64,000 bases of DNA from Gemmatimonadaceae bacterium (GCA_036003045.1 DASYSS010000042.1:1-64000), one strand, 5' to 3'. Shown: positions 29,701-37,346, counted from the first letter of the stretch. Notes: generated by a model not told the origin, from the letters alone. Numbers and translations: made by a program.

Positions 29701-29923
29701 TGCCCTCGACCCGCAGATTCAGCTCGAGTGGCAACTCGAGGCCGGGGATGGTCGTCGTTCCAGGCACGGGCGCGCGCGGCCGACGGATTGTGTCGGTGTC
29801 GGCGGGCGGCCGAGCGGGAAGGACGGGTGTGGGCGGCGTCTGCGATCTCGCCGGCGGACCCCAGGCGAGTCCAACGGCGAGCGCGATCAGGACAGCTCGC
29901 GTCGCGGAAAACAGGGGTCGCAC
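23756..29923 (-). CDS. sprA: SprA-like giant outer-membrane protein (type IX secretion translocon family)
   Basis: A 2,055-residue protein with a signal peptide (about residues 2-27) and no internal repeats obvious by eye. N-terminal segments such as VDVGNVTFTPPPSRFLSANLPTGNYGLQ and FGPLRFQSIFAQQKG closely follow the pattern of SprA/Sov proteins, the very large beta-barrel that forms the type IX secretion channel in Bacteroidota. The whole chain alternates short beta-like stretches and ends LQFQFFGAAK, with a terminal aromatic pattern typical of barrels. It is somewhat shorter than Flavobacterium SprA (about 2,400). GTG at 29923 or TTG at 29926 are both possible starts. No PorK/L/M/N/T/V genes are next to it. 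Whether it secretes proteins here or has another role is open. Confidence 0.8.
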   Translation of the reverse strand: MRPLFSATRAVLIALAVGLAWGPPARSQTPPTPVLPARPPADTDTIRRPRAPVPGTTTIPGLELPLELNLRVEGKKERDRNLVCTNLEAIQTSAVSGCNAGFLPWSLQPTVAIKSSGVVADRWHVNIDYDMQREFDASNSLSLYYEGTPGSKWQRVDVGNVTFTPPPSRFLSANLPTGNYGLQITNQFGPLRFQSIFAQQKGNVGQTRQFTIGSRAQQANARDIDDYQIERLRFFFTIDPALLGGSRAGALPNIDILNRSQIDALRRALPDTLRPTLVRIYRLQFGTQPQNPGGPRFRVRGGQTNGTAVYDLLREGVDYVIDRSLLWFALVRPLNESNERLVVAYNVKINGRDTVWTTTGGTPDLQFVPGRDQVANLVMDPTVGPTSAAFRNEIRSVYRFAGSNLARETAKMRIVTGSGRLEHPIAGSDATFLQMFGLAQTANPAEFDAENRIWPRRSDAIFNLGGGAADIRNGQSLDVAYAIHDYFLVFPSLHPFSARDSGGLVVPGNPTNDDIYTIPGEYIYSPQHPASLYRMSVRYETESTEQGGAILIGAGSIRPGSEQVVMDGRQLVRDLDYRVDYDLGRIEFMRADTVLSAQRHVDVRYEENVSFGAAPTTLAGFMSELPVSHGTLDFLAINQSQSTSFNRPELGLQGNSTLTTGVTGRFNWDLPGLTSLASRLPFGESKAVSHFSFSAEVAHSNPQFLARNQGTAYIETFDANGGTTIALADQAWLYSSLPAYGHSLAAPFGGSFFDPSHAATLVWQTNVQSPGGRRLAFTDSAIDPRLTFVGSGIRFTEPVLWLTLLPLDQVGRYDIQSRSYKWTDNSAAAVASRRFRSIQTVLSPAGLDLTRGEFLQFWTLLDTTGFARASNPTLILDFGDVSENALRFAPDTMKIAGSDTTFSAKHLVGFDNPIPATERDAFSRSFNAAINDTGLPGDIADTIVAIDATGAHRSTNVRVCRAAPGALDVIGDPRTNCTVANNKLDEDDIDMDNALNFSNAQRESERILRYVVDLTSPTAITRVGGKFTDTLFVRGQPQPRTRNWVLVRVPFKTPTDSLNDVNRRKLRALRLTIVSAQGQGDAEVPVQLPIAELQVVGARWLDRSNQTLAGIAGTHQDGGFVITSSIGTTDSSAAVAYQPPPGVVNEAAQKGAQFQGTLTTTNEASLRIQTGNLPLYHRAEAFFRFPAGPQYFMAFQRLNVWGRGVGHGWGQSGELQMYIKVGRDENNFYMYRAPANDGRTAAAWTDFAIQLGKFIDLRKRIQAAYLSGTTSSIACTGADSAIIAASPLPMGIVSRRFAACEDGYIVYTIDPAVTAPNLSAVQEVAVGIVRVAAAGGAGSAPINPTDTLELWVDDVRLDQQLNTGGTAASMTARLNMGDFADFQAMLSNRDPNFRQLGEQPSFETERNIDVRATLRLEKLLPAGAGVALPLTISKLSLAEDPLYLEQTDISGKGISGLRKPRNDLTTYSLTARRSTPMGGPLGPVIDNLALNSSYTTGVDRTEFQDGNQNTLAVGVDYLVAGGMPQTATLPGFFDGALAALPGFLQAGPVSALRAAAFRWNPTEFRVSTGFVRGNDRRVSFLNPTGSVADDPSVSTASTRLWRNAGALAFQPTGGTALRWEIQSLRDFRDYRDTTGESNQLPPIVVGPGFERERSMASSASFTPTFSSWFRPRADLSTQYDMLRDPNVRSFATLPGVIGVDSVLATHDSLAALDRSLPRRMTAAQTIGVGTTIDVTRAFAAYARDSSLIRRMGTSFTPIDVSFTRSLLGDVDASAKAPPLPFELALGGPSSFRYVNGAAATAAGQTGTWNAASSVRLLGGAAIDARFQHITTANWIARPDSAQLQAQANGTQTRFPDVTLRWGFRPAPGGPFSAIDASAGYLRTTASVSLPGLDPGDSPEIRRSHAETYPFGGSVIWAGRGSLSTSARYSLTTRLDSLPGSLARTRGNELTIDAGRSFHVPESLGLGLRSDLRTHFGFQQSHNRTFVLDSTGAFQSRLADNGRQSFNLAADTNLQDGLVFTLQASHIVTFDNNLNRRFAQTVLSTVLQFQFFGAAK

Positions 29924-30133
29924 CAAACCCTAACGGAGGGGTAAGAACCCGCCGACGGCTCGTGTCGTGGACCTGCTCCGTTCGCTCTCGGGACGCGGGG
30001 GGTCGCGTCTCGAGGGAGCCTTGAATTCGAGCTGGCGGTGGGTGGAATATACAGGCCAGCCACGGCCGTACAACCCTGTGGAGTACTTGAAGTTCCGCAG
30101 CAGACGACCGATCGCGACCCGCCCATTGAACAC

Positions 30134-32008
30134 GTGAAGAAAATCAGCCGCTACGTCCTGAAGGAACACGTCGGGCCGTTCTTTTTCGCCCTCTCGGCGC
30201 TCACGTCGTTCATGCTGCTCCAGTTCATCGCGCGAAAGTTCGGTGACCTGGTCGGACGCGGACTCTCGTGGCAGGTGATCGTCGAGTTCTTCATCCTGTC
30301 GATCCCGCTCACGGTCGCGCTCACGCTGCCCATGTCGGTGCTGGTGGCGGTGCTCTTCGCGTTCAGCCGGCTGGCGTCGGAAAACGAGATCACGGCGCTC
30401 AAGGCCAGCGGCGTGTCGACACGCTCGCTCATGTGGCCCGTGTTGGCCATGTCGACTGTCCTCGCGCTCTTCATGCTCTGGTTCAACGACCAGGTCCTCT
30501 CGAGCGCGAATCACGAGTTGGCGACACTCCAGCTGGCGATCCTCCGTACGAAACCCAGCTTCGCGCTCAAGGAGCAGGTCATCAATCCGATCAAGGAAGG
30601 GCAGCTCTACCTGCGCGCCGGGTACATCGACCGCGACCAGTCGGGGCGCATGCGCGACATCACGATCTACGATGTCTACGACCCGACCAAGCGTAAGACG
30701 ATCTTCGCCGACCACGGCACGCTGTCGTTCGCCAGCAACAAGACCGATCTGATTCTGCACCTCTACGACGGCATGATGATGTCCGCGCCGTCGAATCAGC
30801 CCGGACAGCTCAACCGCATCTACTACAGGCAGGACGAGATGCGCGTGAAAGACGTGGCCAACGTGTTCAAGACGATCGACGCCGACACGACCTCGAAGGG
30901 CGACCGCGAGATGTCGGTGTGCGAGATGCAGGCGGAGTACGAGAAGCGCAACATCGCGCTGCAAAACGCCTACAGCGACAGCCTCCTCGCGTTCTGGCGG
31001 GTCATGAAGGAGCGCGGCGACACGACCACGGCGCCCATGCGCAAGCCCATTCCAAAGGCGGGCGGGATCGGTGCGCTGTACTGCAACTTCATCACGAACA
31101 AGCTGCACATCGGAAACCTGCTCGAGCCCAAGCGGGCCGAGGCTGCCGAGCTGGGGATGTTCCTCCGGCGTCAGGGTCAGGACACGACCCACCATCGCGA
31201 CACGACGAAGCAGCGGCCCGACACGTCGAAGAAACCGCTCGACACGGCGAAGAGCGCCACCAAGCCGCTCGTGAAGTCGGATTCGGTATTGGTGATGCTC
31301 AACGGCGTGTTCAAGAAGGTTTTGCGAACCCAGATCCCGGCCGGCGCGTTCATTCCGGAGACCGCCGCGGCACATCCGACGCTTCCGGTGAACGGAAAGA
31401 CGCCCGCCCCCCGCGCTCAGCCGGTGCCGCCCAACATTCGACCCATCGGCGCGGCGCCGGCGGTCATGCCTTCCGCCAAGCCGTCCGCTGTTCCGTCGCC
31501 GCCGCCCGTCTCGCCCAACCCGGCGAGGGGCGTCGCCGCGCCGCCGTCGGCAGGCGCGGCGACCGGAGCCGATCTCAAGACGCTCATCGCGAGCGAGACC
31601 GCCGACGCCAAGATCCGCCTCGACGACGCGCGGCATTGGCGAAACCGCTACGCAATCGAGATTCAGAAGAAATTTTCGCTCGCCGCGGCGTGCGTCGTTC
31701 TCGTGCTGGTCGGTGCGCCGATCTCGCTGCGCTTTCCGCGCGGCGGCGTGGGACTCGTGCTCATCGCGAGCTTCCTGATCTTCTCCGTCTACTACGTCGG
31801 CCTCAACGCCGGCGAGGCGCTCGCCAACCACAACCTGCTGTCGCCGTTCTGGGCGATGTGGGCCGGCAACGTCGTCTTCGCGATCGTCGGAATCCTGCTC
31901 ATCACGAGAATGGGGCACGAGACGGCGACGGCGCGCGGCGGGAACTTCGGGGAGATGGTGGACTCGCTGCGCTTCTGGTGGGAGCAGCGGCGCAAGGGAG
32001 ACGCCTGA
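30134..32008 (+). CDS. lptF: LptF-like LPS export permease with long periplasmic insert
   Basis: A 624-residue YjgP/YjgQ permease; typical LptF has about 360-400 residues. N-terminal membrane helices (about 10-130) include the family's LTLPMSVLVAVLFAFSRLASENEITALKASG. The C-terminal helices (from about 520) include FSLAAACVVLVLVGAPISLRFPRGG. The middle is the periplasmic jellyroll domain plus some 200 extra residues, ending in an Ala/Pro-rich stretch (about 415-480). The start is a GTG (VKKISRYVLKEHVGP) chosen by family alignment; a longer frame upstream is unlikely. Two bases separate it from lptG. With LptG it forms the inner-membrane part of the LPS transporter, powered by LptB, which is not encoded here. 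Confidence 0.88.
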   Translation: MKKISRYVLKEHVGPFFFALSALTSFMLLQFIARKFGDLVGRGLSWQVIVEFFILSIPLTVALTLPMSVLVAVLFAFSRLASENEITALKASGVSTRSLMWPVLAMSTVLALFMLWFNDQVLSSANHELATLQLAILRTKPSFALKEQVINPIKEGQLYLRAGYIDRDQSGRMRDITIYDVYDPTKRKTIFADHGTLSFASNKTDLILHLYDGMMMSAPSNQPGQLNRIYYRQDEMRVKDVANVFKTIDADTTSKGDREMSVCEMQAEYEKRNIALQNAYSDSLLAFWRVMKERGDTTTAPMRKPIPKAGGIGALYCNFITNKLHIGNLLEPKRAEAAELGMFLRRQGQDTTHHRDTTKQRPDTSKKPLDTAKSATKPLVKSDSVLVMLNGVFKKVLRTQIPAGAFIPETAAAHPTLPVNGKTPAPRAQPVPPNIRPIGAAPAVMPSAKPSAVPSPPPVSPNPARGVAAPPSAGAATGADLKTLIASETADAKIRLDDARHWRNRYAIEIQKKFSLAAACVVLVLVGAPISLRFPRGGVGLVLIASFLIFSVYYVGLNAGEALANHNLLSPFWAMWAGNVVFAIVGILLITRMGHETATARGGNFGEMVDSLRFWWEQRRKGDA

Positions 32009-32010
32009 CC

Positions 32011-33096
32011 GTGCGCCTCTTTCGGCCGCTCGACCGCTACGTCTTCGTCGAGTTCTGGCGAATCTTCTCGATCACGGCGCTCGGATTTCCCTTCCTGCTC
32101 GTGATCATGGACCTGACCGATCATGTCCAGAGCTACCTCGACCGGCGGATTCCGGCCGGGGACATCGCGCTCAGCTATCTGTTCTGGATTCCTGATTCGA
32201 TGTTCCTCGTGCTGCCGGCGGCGGTGTTGTTCGCGACCGTCTTCTCGATCGGCGCGTTCACTCGCCATTCCGAGGTGACCGCGGCAAAGGCGTCCGGGAT
32301 CAGCTTTCACCGCCTCGTCGTTCCGATTCTCTTCGGCGCGATGTTCGCCTCGATCCTCGACCTGGGGCTCGGCGAGGTCGTGCCGATCACGAACCAGCGG
32401 CGCAGCCGGCTCCTTCAGGAAGACAAGGCGCAGGTCGGCACGAGCCGCTTCAACTTCGCGTTCGCCAGCGACTACGGCCGGGTTTACAAGGCGTACGAGC
32501 TCCGCACCGACTCGGGGCAGATCCGCCAGTTGCAGATCGAGCGAAAGGGCCAAGGGCCCACATATCCGACGTACGTGCTGACGGCGGATTCCGCCTCGTT
32601 CGACGCCCGCCGCGACGGGTGGACGCTGCGCCATGGACATCTCCAAGTGGTGAGCGACCGCGAGTCCAACTTCGCCGTCTCGTTCGCGTCGGCGCGTGAC
32701 GCCCACTTCAGGGAGCATCCGAGCGACATGATGGCGAAACCGCGCGAAGCGCAGGATATGCGCTACGCGGAGCTCACCCGGTTCATCACGGCGCTCGAGC
32801 GCTCGGGCGGTGACGCCAACGTGCTGCGGGTGGAACGCGCTCTCAAGATCGCGATCCCGGCGACGTGCATCATCATCGCGTTGTTCGGCGCGCCGCTCGC
32901 GACGAGCACGCAGCGCGGCGGCTCGGCCTATGGCATTGCCATCAGCCTTGCCACGACGATGATCTTTCTCCTCATGATCCAGCTGACGCGCGCGATCGGC
33001 GCGAAGGGCGTGATCCCGCCCGACCTCGCGGCATGGATTCCCGGCGCGATGTTCGGCATCGTCGGGCTGTTTCTGCTCGTCCGGGTACGGACTTGA
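32011..33096 (+). CDS. lptG: LptG-like LPS export permease
   Basis: A 361-residue YjgP/YjgQ permease of normal length. MRLFRPLDRYVFVEFWRIF leads into the first helix, VFSIGAFTRHSEVTAAKASGIS is the coupling region contacting LptB, and three C-terminal helices start with IPATCIIIALFGAPLATSTQRGG. Start codon GTG, with GGGAG about 10 bases upstream inside lptF. It pairs with the LptF-like protein. The last codons overlap the mlaE TTG start (TTGA). Confidence 0.9.
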   Translation: MRLFRPLDRYVFVEFWRIFSITALGFPFLLVIMDLTDHVQSYLDRRIPAGDIALSYLFWIPDSMFLVLPAAVLFATVFSIGAFTRHSEVTAAKASGISFHRLVVPILFGAMFASILDLGLGEVVPITNQRRSRLLQEDKAQVGTSRFNFAFASDYGRVYKAYELRTDSGQIRQLQIERKGQGPTYPTYVLTADSASFDARRDGWTLRHGHLQVVSDRESNFAVSFASARDAHFREHPSDMMAKPREAQDMRYAELTRFITALERSGGDANVLRVERALKIAIPATCIIIALFGAPLATSTQRGGSAYGIAISLATTMIFLLMIQLTRAIGAKGVIPPDLAAWIPGAMFGIVGLFLLVRVRT

Positions 33097-33947
33097 CGGG
33101 ACCCCGCCCGTCGCACGCAATCACAAAAGAGACACAGGCCTACCCGGTCGTTCAACGCACGTCGATCCGGTTCTTCCGGCGCGTCACGCGCTACTGGATC
33201 AACGTGTTTCGCGACGTCGGCCAACGCACGTATTTCCTGCGCGACATCGCGCGCGGCTTCGGCGACCCGGCCACGTACGTCCCCGAGACGATCCGCCAGA
33301 TGAAGAACATCGGCGTCGACTCGGTGCCGCTCACCGTGATCGTCGCCGCATTCATCGGCGGGGTCATCGCCATTCAAACGCGGTATCAGCTCTTTCCGGG
33401 CGTCGAGCTGTCGATCATCGGACTCGCCAGCCGGCTCATGATCGTGCTCGAGCTGGGACCGCTGCTTACGGGACTCGTGCTCACCGGCCGCGTCGGCGGG
33501 CGCATGACCGCCGAGATCGGAACGATGCGCGTCACCGAACAGATCGACGCGCTGGAGACGCTCGCCTACGATCCTGTCGCCTTCCTGATCGTGCCGCGCC
33601 TGCTGGCCGCCATCGTCATGCTGCCGACGCTGGTCGTGCTGGCGGACGCCGTGGGGCTGGGCAGCGCCTACGTGGTTTCGGTCCATGTTACCGATGTTAC
33701 CGCCGCGGACTTCATTACCGGGTTGCGACTCGGCTTCGGAACGTTCCAGGTGGTCTACAGCCTGCTCAAAGCGACTATGTTCGGGGCCGCGATCGCTTTG
33801 GTCTGCTCCTATGAGGGTTACATTTCCGAGGCCGGTGCCGAGGGCGTCGGGCGGTCGACGGCGCGCGCGGTCGTCATCACGTCGGTGACGATTCTCGTGC
33901 TCGATGCACTCACGGCGGGCGTGCTGGCTCCCTTCCTCCAGACATGA
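33093..33947 (+). CDS. mlaE: MlaE-family lipid ABC transporter permease
   Basis: A 284-residue permease with 5-6 membrane segments and the family motifs VPLTVIVAAFIGGVIAIQ, ELGPLLTGLVLTGRVGG and MTAEIGTMRVTEQIDALE. It moves phospholipids between the membranes as part of the Mla complex. No ATG fits the N-terminus; a TTG overlapping the lptG stop (TTGA) is the best start and implies translational coupling. The substrate-binding MlaD follows with an ATGA overlap. The ATPase gene mlaF, usually adjacent, is missing here. Confidence 0.9.
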   Translation: MTGPRPSHAITKETQAYPVVQRTSIRFFRRVTRYWINVFRDVGQRTYFLRDIARGFGDPATYVPETIRQMKNIGVDSVPLTVIVAAFIGGVIAIQTRYQLFPGVELSIIGLASRLMIVLELGPLLTGLVLTGRVGGRMTAEIGTMRVTEQIDALETLAYDPVAFLIVPRLLAAIVMLPTLVVLADAVGLGSAYVVSVHVTDVTAADFITGLRLGFGTFQVVYSLLKATMFGAAIALVCSYEGYISEAGAEGVGRSTARAVVITSVTILVLDALTAGVLAPFLQT

Positions 33948-34861
33948 AGCGTCGCGACGAAGTCACCGTCGGCATTCTCATCACGGTCGCGGTCATCGTC
34001 CTGATCCTCGGGTCGCTCTGGCTGGCGCGTGGTGGCTTGCGGTCGGGCTATCCGCTCTACACGCGCTTCGCCTGGGGGCAGAACCTCAAGCAGGGACAGC
34101 CGGTGCTGCTCGCCGGCGTGAACGTCGGGTACGTCGGCGACGTGACGCTCCGCCGGGACGGCTACCTCGACGTCATGCTGCGGATCGACGACCAGTATTC
34201 GGTCCCCAAAGGGTCGAACGCCGTCGTGAAGCCGGTCGGCATCTTCGGCGACGTGGCGATCGCGCTCACGCCGCCGGTGCCGCTCACGTCGGCGTCGTAC
34301 GCGTCGGGCGACACCGTGCCCCCGGGTCCGCCGGCGGCCGACTTCAATCAGATCCTGACGCGGATGGACACGATCGGGCAGACGATCTCTCTGCTCACGC
34401 GCTCGCTCCAGACGCAGGTGATCGAAGCCGGCACGCTCAAAGACGTGCACAAGGTGATTTTGTCGGCCGCGGCGCTCTCCGCGCAGTTCCAGGAGATTGC
34501 CGCTCAGCAGAACAAGAATTTTACGGCGACGCTCGAGACGTTCCGTGGTACGGCGGGCCATTTCGACAGCGCGCTCGTCCGAGCCAGCGGCGCCATCGAC
34601 TCGGCGAGAATTGCCTCGGCGATCGCGAACGTGCAGGCGTCGACGCAGAACCTGCAACGGATCTCGTCGCAGCTCGACACGGCGACGACTCAGCTGCGCG
34701 TGTTCGCCGACAAGATGGAAAAGGGCAACGGCTCGCTGCAGAAGTTGATGACCGATACGACGCTGTATTCCAACAGCGTGCATCTGCTCGCCCAGATCGA
34801 TTCGCTCGTCGCCGACTTCAAGAAGAACCCCAAGAAGTACATCAACTTGAAGATCTTCTAA
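33944..34861 (+). CDS. mlaD: MlaD-type MCE-domain lipid-binding protein
   Basis: A 305-residue protein with one N-terminal membrane anchor (about 8-28) and an MCE domain (about 35-115) containing GQNLKQGQPVLLAGVNVGYVGDV and the VPKGSNAVVKPVGIFGD strand pair. A long helical C-terminal region (about 130-300, rich in Gln/Ala/Ser) follows, longer than in E. coli MlaD. The hexameric MCE ring forms a lipid channel in the periplasm. Its start overlaps mlaE by 4 bases. Its stop touches the stop of the convergent permease gene with no gap. Confidence 0.88.
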   Translation: MKRRDEVTVGILITVAVIVLILGSLWLARGGLRSGYPLYTRFAWGQNLKQGQPVLLAGVNVGYVGDVTLRRDGYLDVMLRIDDQYSVPKGSNAVVKPVGIFGDVAIALTPPVPLTSASYASGDTVPPGPPAADFNQILTRMDTIGQTISLLTRSLQTQVIEAGTLKDVHKVILSAAALSAQFQEIAAQQNKNFTATLETFRGTAGHFDSALVRASGAIDSARIASAIANVQASTQNLQRISSQLDTATTQLRVFADKMEKGNGSLQKLMTDTTLYSNSVHLLAQIDSLVADFKKNPKKYINLKIF

Positions 34862-36271
34862 TCAGTCTCCCGGCGACGGCGCGCGCGATGATTCGAGCGC
34901 GGCGCGCGGCGTCCGACCCACCGTCGCGTAGTACACGGGAATGCCGAGCAGAATGACGCCGAACACCGAAAGCGTCGGCCACCGGCTGCTCGGATCGATC
35001 AGCGCGTTGGCGAGCAGGTAGATCGTCGCCAGCACGAAGAGGATCGGCGCCACGGGATAGAGCGGCGCTCGGAACGCCGGCTTGTATCCCGCTCGGCGGC
35101 GGAACGCGAAGATCGACGCCACACCCAGAGCATAAAAGGGCAAAATCGCCGTGACGAACGTGTCGGCGAGTTGTTCAAAGGTGCGCATCAGCACAAAGAT
35201 GATGCCGAGCACTGCCGCGAGAGTGATCGCGACGTAGGGCGTTTCGTAGCGCGGATGCACGGCGGCGATCTTCCGAAAGAGCAGCCGGTCCGCGGCCATG
35301 GCGAAGAACACACGCGGATTCGTGAGGATCGAACCGTTGAGCGTGCCGAGCGTGGACAGCATCACCAGGATCGAGACCAGAACCGCGCCCGCCGGCCCGA
35401 CCACCTTCGTTGCGACATCGGCCGCAACGAGCTTCGATTGCCGAATGTCGCCAACCGGCATGACGCTCAGGTACGCGATGTTCGCGAGCAGATACACGAC
35501 GACGACCGCGCACGTGCCGAGAATCAACGCTCTCGGAAGGTTTTTCTCCGGATCCTTCACCTCTCCGGAGATGAAGGCGAGGTCGGCCCAGCCGTCGTAC
35601 GCCCAGAGAACGGATACGAGCGCCAAGCCGAATGGCGCGATCGAAAAGCTCCCGGCTGGAAGCGCAGGTGTGAAATGCCCGCCGTACTTGGGCAGCCCGA
35701 TCGCGATGGCCGCCACAACGATGAACAACAAACCGAAATACTTCGCGACCGTCGTGATGTTCTGAAGCAGCGAACCCCACCGGACGCCGACATAGTTGAG
35801 CGCGGCGATGACGGCGATCGCAGCCGCGGCGACGTAATGAACCCAACTATCGTAGGGCGGCTTGGTCGGCTCGTAGCCCAATACCTTCAGTAGATACTCG
35901 GCGAACGTCGTTGCGATCGCGCCGAGCGCCGCGGCGCGAATGATCGCCAGCTCGGCCCAACCGAAGAGGAAGGCGGGCAGGCGTCCCCAGGCGTTGCGAA
36001 TGAAGACGAAGATGCCGCCCGTCTCGGGAAACGACCCGGCGACCTCGGCCAGCGTGAGCGCGCCGCACAGCGCGACGACACCGCCCGCGATCCAAACCCC
36101 AAAGAGCGGAACCGGACCAGGCAGGCGGTTCGTAACGCTGGCCGGCGTGCGGAAGATGCCGGAGCCGATCGTGATGCCGATGACGACGGCGATCGCGCTC
36201 CACAGACCAAGCCGCCGTGGCAGTTCTGTGGGGGCGAGCGTAGCGGAAGATCGGGGAGAGACGTCGGCCAT
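34862..36271 (-). CDS. APC-superfamily amino acid permease
   Basis: A 469-residue inner-membrane transporter with about 12 helices. The first helix has IAVVIGITIGSGIFRTPA, the substrate-carboxylate loop of APC carriers, and the ETGGIFVFIRNAWG motif follows in helix 3. It resembles LAT/YfnA-type exchangers; the amino acid transported cannot be told. I chose the ATG at MADVSPRSS because the earlier in-frame part has Arg/Ser-rich, non-conserved character. It is divergent from the cytochrome c lipoprotein and ends directly against mlaD. Confidence 0.87.
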   Translation of the reverse strand: MADVSPRSSATLAPTELPRRLGLWSAIAVVIGITIGSGIFRTPASVTNRLPGPVPLFGVWIAGGVVALCGALTLAEVAGSFPETGGIFVFIRNAWGRLPAFLFGWAELAIIRAAALGAIATTFAEYLLKVLGYEPTKPPYDSWVHYVAAAAIAVIAALNYVGVRWGSLLQNITTVAKYFGLLFIVVAAIAIGLPKYGGHFTPALPAGSFSIAPFGLALVSVLWAYDGWADLAFISGEVKDPEKNLPRALILGTCAVVVVYLLANIAYLSVMPVGDIRQSKLVAADVATKVVGPAGAVLVSILVMLSTLGTLNGSILTNPRVFFAMAADRLLFRKIAAVHPRYETPYVAITLAAVLGIIFVLMRTFEQLADTFVTAILPFYALGVASIFAFRRRAGYKPAFRAPLYPVAPILFVLATIYLLANALIDPSSRWPTLSVFGVILLGIPVYYATVGRTPRAALESSRAPSPGD

Positions 36272-36441
36272 TCCATATGGTAGCTCCAGTGAAGCGCCCG
36301 GGCGAGGCGACGAAGACAAGCGGGTCCATCGGCATGACGAATGCAACGGACTTGGGCGCCCTATGGGCGCGAGACGACGATTCCTTCACCGGTGGATCGA
36401 TTCCGCCCGCGCGGGGAACCCAACACGAAATTGAGGAACAC

Positions 36442-36978
36442 ATGAAAACCCGGAACGGCAGTCGCAGCTCCGCACGTCTCGATGGACGCACGGTCGCCGT
36501 GGTTGGACTCTTTGCCGCGCTCGCCGTAGCGTGCGGCGGTGGAGAGAAGAAGGCTGGAGGCGAATCGGCCGCTGCGGCGCCGGGCGGCGCCGGTGCGACG
36601 GCCGCGGCAGCCGCGCCGGGCGGTGCGGCTGCCGCGCTTCCGACGCCGATGCCCGGTGTTGCTCCGGCCGGTGCGACGCCCGCGATGCTGGCCGAAGGCG
36701 ACAGCATCTTCCACGGGCTCAAGGCGGGTGGACTTTGTCAGACGTGTCACGGCCCGGACGCCGCGGGAACGCCGCTCGCACCGCCGCTGGCCAACAAACA
36801 GCAGTGGCTCACGGGAGACGGGAGCTACGACTTCATTCAGAAGCGCGTGACGACCGGCATGCCCCAACCGACGCCGCCGTATTCCAGTCCGATGCTGCCG
36901 TTCGGCGGAGCGCAGCTCACGCCGGATCAGGTCAAGTCCGTCTCCGCCTACGTCTACTCGATCAGTCACAAGAGCTGA
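36442..36978 (+). CDS. class I cytochrome c lipoprotein
   Basis: A 178-residue protein. The ATG is preceded by GAGGAA. The leader ends at lipobox AVAC, then an Ala/Gly/Pro-rich tether (about 40-85) leads to a single cytochrome c domain with CQTCHG heme motif and a C-terminal Met-containing stretch (PMLPFGG) suited to the sixth ligand. It would carry electrons on the periplasmic side, probably to a terminal oxidase; ctaA and ctaB lie just downstream. A strong hairpin follows the gene. Confidence 0.88.
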   Translation: MKTRNGSRSSARLDGRTVAVVGLFAALAVACGGGEKKAGGESAAAAPGGAGATAAAAAPGGAAAALPTPMPGVAPAGATPAMLAEGDSIFHGLKAGGLCQTCHGPDAAGTPLAPPLANKQQWLTGDGSYDFIQKRVTTGMPQPTPPYSSPMLPFGGAQLTPDQVKSVSAYVYSISHKS

Positions 36979-37000
36979 GCGAGAAATCCACGCAGGGCCC

Positions 37001-37044
37001 GCGCGCCGACGCTCCACGAGAGCGTTCGGCGCGCTAGCTTTTAT
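37001..37044 (+). terminator. rho-independent terminator of the cytochrome c gene
   Basis: A GC-rich stem (37001-37014 with 37020-37034, one bulged T, 5-base loop CACGA) is followed by TAGCTTTTA. It sits 22 bases after the cytochrome stop and before the ctaA unit. Confidence 0.6.
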
Positions 37045-37076
37045 GGCCGTAGTTCCTCTCGACATCTCTCGCCCGC

Positions 37077-37346
37077 ATGGTCAATCGTTTCGCCGACGGC
37101 CTGTTCTGGATCGCCGTCGCGTGTTGTGCCGTCGCCCAATCGGCGATCGTTCGCTCTTCGCTCGTCTCTCCGGCGCAGGCTCCCTCCCCGAGCTCCGATG
37201 AACCCGCGTCTCTGGCGCGGCGCGCCCTCGAGGTGTGTTGGGCCGCCGTGCCAGGCATCGCGCTCGCATTTCTTTTCGTCGCCACATGGCACGCCATGCA
37301 TGGCCAAGGTGCCACGGCGGTCGTTGATTCGATGACCTCGCGATGA
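37077..37346 (+). CDS. small two-helix membrane protein coupled to ctaA
   Basis: An 89-residue protein with two hydrophobic segments (about 8-25 and 53-73) separated by a Ser/Pro-rich loop. I do not recognise a family. Its stop overlaps the ctaA ATG by 4 bases (ATGA) and ctaA in turn overlaps ctaB, so it is almost certainly translated as part of that unit. The second helix ends VATWHAMHGQG, with two His that could in principle contact heme or copper. A role in heme A synthesis or oxidase assembly is suggested by context only. Confidence 0.65.
   Translation: MVNRFADGLFWIAVACCAVAQSAIVRSSLVSPAQAPSPSSDEPASLARRALEVCWAAVPGIALAFLFVATWHAMHGQGATAVVDSMTSR

Noticed and set aside
28124-29944. 606-codon plus-strand frame opposite sprA
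   Set aside because: Arg/Glu/Asp-rich antisense shadow typical of GC-rich genes; the minus-strand frame has a signal peptide and family features.
29930-31918. 662-codon minus-strand frame opposite lptF
   Set aside because: Composition is His/Arg/Glu-rich without hydrophobic core; it is the antisense of a clear LptF.
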